Shown here: one piece after another, positions 8,387-10,220 of the stretch
Layout of the letters: each line of letters starts with the position of its first letter
Position numbering within the stretch: the first letter of the stretch is position 1
Assembly: GCA_001598975.1 (NCBI GenBank)
Contig: BBXU01000074.1
Coordinates: 1-10,220 of the forward strand
Source of the DNA: Parachlorella kessleri
Lineage: Eukaryota; Chlorophyta; Trebouxiophyceae; Chlorellales; Chlorellaceae
Reading direction: 5' to 3'
DNA: 10,220 bases
The notes under the pieces: generated by a model
What the model saw: the letters and a program-made list of their open reading frames with translations, nothing else
Database searches by the model: none
Told to the model about the DNA's origin: nothing
Made by a program: the position numbers and the translations under genes

Positions 8387-9105
8387 CAGCAGCAGCGGGA
8401 GGGGGCCGGGGGGGCTGCTGCGGGAGGTGGTGCCTCCGCCTGGGATGGTGCTGCTGGGAGCTGGCCTGAACCCTTGCTGGCTGTGAGCACGTCGAGTGTT
8501 ACCTTGGTTGCCTCAAGCTCATACCTGTTGAGCCTTGAAGTGGTGCCTAAGTATAGGAGTCTGTCTTTGGTCAAGGGGGCAGGCGATGTGGATCAGACAG
8601 GAGGTGTGGGCAGACTGGACAGTCTCTATTTCTTCGCCGAGCGGGTCTGTGTGGCGCCAGCGGTGGGCCTTTGGTTCATGACTCACAGACGGCTGTGGTT
8701 GCTGATCCTGGGACCAGCGGTGGCGCGCTTACAGCAGGCCAGGTTTCTCCAGGTCGCAGCCGTGAGGGGAGAGCCGGTTGTGCGGGCGTGGGTTTGCGCA
8801 GCACCCCTTGACTTAGCCTGGAGGTGGCGCTTTGATGACATGGCCTTGTGGGGAGGCATGCTAGTAGCTTGATCATGTCGCTATGTGTGATTGAGCGTGT
8901 GGGGAGTATCTGGTTTCAAGGACAACAGCTTAGCTAGGGATGGCAGCGGCATGTCTCTAACATCATAACTACATGCTGGCCTGCTAAGCCTGCTCTGCAT
9001 GACATAGCAACCCGCCCATCATGGCAGTCGTGTGCACCTCATTAAACATAAAATACTGAATCTGTACTGCTATTGTGATGTCCAGCCTGTAAGATGGTCC
9101 CCAAG
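8387..9105 (+). other. AP4M 3' untranslated region
   Basis: About 700 bases follow the AP4M TGA before the first plus-strand TGTAA. No other TGTAA occurs between 8387 and 9088, so a single poly(A) site is likely. The end at about 9105 assumes cleavage some 10-20 bases beyond the signal, as is usual in chlorophytes. Several open stretches exist here, but none resembles a known protein. Confidence 0.6.
9088..9092 (+). terminator. TGTAA polyadenylation signal of AP4M
   Basis: TGTAA is the main poly(A) signal in Chlamydomonas-type green algae. It is the first copy on the plus strand after the AP4M stop codon. An AT-rich stretch containing ATTAAACATAAAAT lies about 45 bases upstream. Confidence 0.65.
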
Positions 9106-9186
9106 TTACGTCTGTTGCCCTAGGGTATAATTGACAGTGCAAGCCACTGTGTGCGCCCAGCTTGTTACTGGTGCTGGACAAGGACC

Positions 9187-9207
9187 TTCAAGGTTCAAGG
9201 TTCAAGG
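9187..9207. repeat. Three tandem TTCAAGG units between the convergent genes
   Basis: TTCAAGG occurs three times back to back, bordered by AGGACC on the left and followed by ACC, so GGACC appears at both ends. It lies in the short gap between the AP4M and kinase poly(A) signals. Confidence 0.85.
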
Positions 9208-9272
9208 ACCTAAGTTAGCTGATGTAGACCTGCCTAGACAGAGCTGACAGAAGCAAAACAGAGCTGCTCTTC

Positions 9273-9277
9273 TTACA
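9273..9277 (-). terminator. TGTAA polyadenylation signal of the minus-strand kinase gene
   Basis: TTACA on the plus strand reads TGTAA on the minus strand, 116 bases downstream of the kinase TAG stop codon. It is convergent with the AP4M signal about 180 bases away, leaving a very short intergenic gap. Confidence 0.65.
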
Positions 9278-9393
9278 CCTAGAGTCTAATCGGTGAGGGC
9301 TCCAAAGGTACTGGATGAGATACCTCAGGGGTCACCCAAACCTTATTTAGTCAAAGTCCACCACCAGCAAGCCGGCAGCTCTGGCCCCGCACG

Positions 9394-10069
9394 CTAAAGG
9401 GAGCCCAGCAGGGGCGTGATTGTGCGGGGGTCTGACGCTGTTTGCGAGCTCTCAGGCGTGGCCGGCAGCTGTTGGTCGGTGAGGCTGTTGTGGCCAGCGC
9501 CGCCGCGGCGGACAAGGGTGGGAGTCAGTGACCCCGATGGGGGCTCCCCATGCTGCGGTGCTGCTGTGACGGGGCGCTTCCCCCGCTTCACTGCCTGCTC
9601 CAGCAGCTCCCTGCAAAAATTGTTACACGGGTGAGGAACTGAACAACCCAACACTTAGTGCCAGGCTCTCCCTTGCTGCTAGCACACATGGTGGCGACGG
9701 TGGTTACTAGGGTCGCCAAACGGCCGCTCGAGCCGCCCACGCTTGCGTGACCGAAGCAGGGGATGCAACACAAGCATGCAGCCCTACTGCAGCAGCTGCA
9801 CAAGTGGCAGGGGCCGCGCGCTCTCCCCCCGCAGACACTGTGCCCATGGGATTGCAACCGCCCGCATAGCACTTGCATGCAGCCACCCACCTGAGCACTG
9901 TGATGACCTCGGTGAATGCCGGCCTGGTCTCCGGCTGCTGGGCCCAGCAGCGCCGCATGAGGTCTAGGTACGCCGCCGCCACGCCCGCAAACTCGTCGCT
10001 GTCCGGGCCCGGCAGCTGGGCGGGGGGCGGCACCGGTAGCCTACCGCCCTCGGTCACAATGGTGACCAG
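9394..10069 (-). CDS. Protein kinase (tyrosine-kinase-like/Raf-like type), last two exons only
   Basis: Two minus-strand exons are visible: 10069-9891 and 9610-9394 (TAG stop), separated by a 280-base GT-AG intron whose phase (AG|G) is consistent. The first starts at a CCCCGCAG acceptor, reads LVTIVTEGGRLPVPPP, and ends with the kinase subdomain XI pattern: DLMRRCWAQQPETRP then FTEVITVLR. The C-W-x-x-x-P-x-x-R-P motif is typical of tyrosine-kinase-like and MAPKKK-like kinases, which are abundant in chlorophytes. The second exon continues the last helix (ELLEQAVKRGK) and then becomes a low-complexity Ser/Thr/Pro tail of about 55 residues, ending PLLGSL. The ATP-binding lobe, catalytic loop and activation segment lie beyond the right edge, so catalytic competence and subfamily cannot be judged. 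Confidence 0.8.
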
Positions 10070-10181
10070 CTGCGGGGCACAGATGAGATACCCATCAGCT
10101 TGCAGAGATAGTTTGAGCCACTTGTAGGGAGGGTGAGGTCCAGGGTGCTCAGCGTGGAGTAATAGCAAGCATGCTGGTGGT

Positions 10182-10182
<1 letters not shown>

Positions 10183-10220
<38 letters not shown>
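10183..10220. repeat. (GT)19 dinucleotide microsatellite at the right edge, in a kinase intron
   Basis: A perfect GT run reaches the window end. On the kinase coding strand it reads (AC)n, about 110 bases upstream of the exon acceptor at 10071-10070. It mirrors the (AC)44 at the left edge. Confidence 0.95.

Noticed and set aside
8474..8872. Plus-strand open frame of about 130 codons in the AP4M 3' region
   Set aside because: It falls inside the inferred 3' UTR, with no family resemblance and no preceding poly(A) signal that would mark a separate gene.

Overview
The window is eukaryotic nuclear DNA. Genes are split into many short exons by GT-AG introns of about 125-670 bases, coding exons are GC-rich with many G/C third positions, and TGTAA signals follow two of the genes. 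With the plant-like protein matches and abundant (AC)n and (CAG)n repeats, this suggests a chlorophyte green alga of the Chlamydomonas/Haematococcus kind. The lineage is inferred; no search could be run.

Layout from left to right. (1) Minus strand, 2641 down to 99: the 5' half of CTF18, the large subunit of the alternative clamp loader Ctf18-RFC. It is cut by the window edge in an intron that opens into an (AC)44 microsatellite. (2) 2642-2937: a compact divergent promoter interval. (3) Plus strand, 2938-3096: a 52-codon ORF for a small, apparently single-pass membrane protein. It ends 18 bases before (4) AP4M, plus strand, 3115-8386: the mu subunit of the AP-4 trans-Golgi adaptor complex, rebuilt here as 12 exons and 468 residues, with all splice phases consistent. 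(5) Plus strand 8387 to about 9105: the AP4M 3' UTR with TGTAA at 9088. (6) Minus strand, 10069 down to 9394: the last two exons of a protein kinase of tyrosine-kinase-like type, with its own TGTAA at 9277-9273, convergent with AP4M. The right edge is a (GT)19 repeat inside a kinase intron.

CTF18 (replication and cohesion), AP-4 mu (Golgi sorting) and the kinase have no obvious shared pathway. The most interesting relation is physical. The small membrane-protein ORF and AP4M look like two reading frames on one nuclear mRNA, because the spacer is too short for a separate terminator and promoter and the first ORF contains no internal ATG in any frame. Other notable points are a tandem duplication that copies the acceptor and start of AP4M exon 6, a GC-AG intron 7, and an optional in-frame 90-base intron in CTF18.
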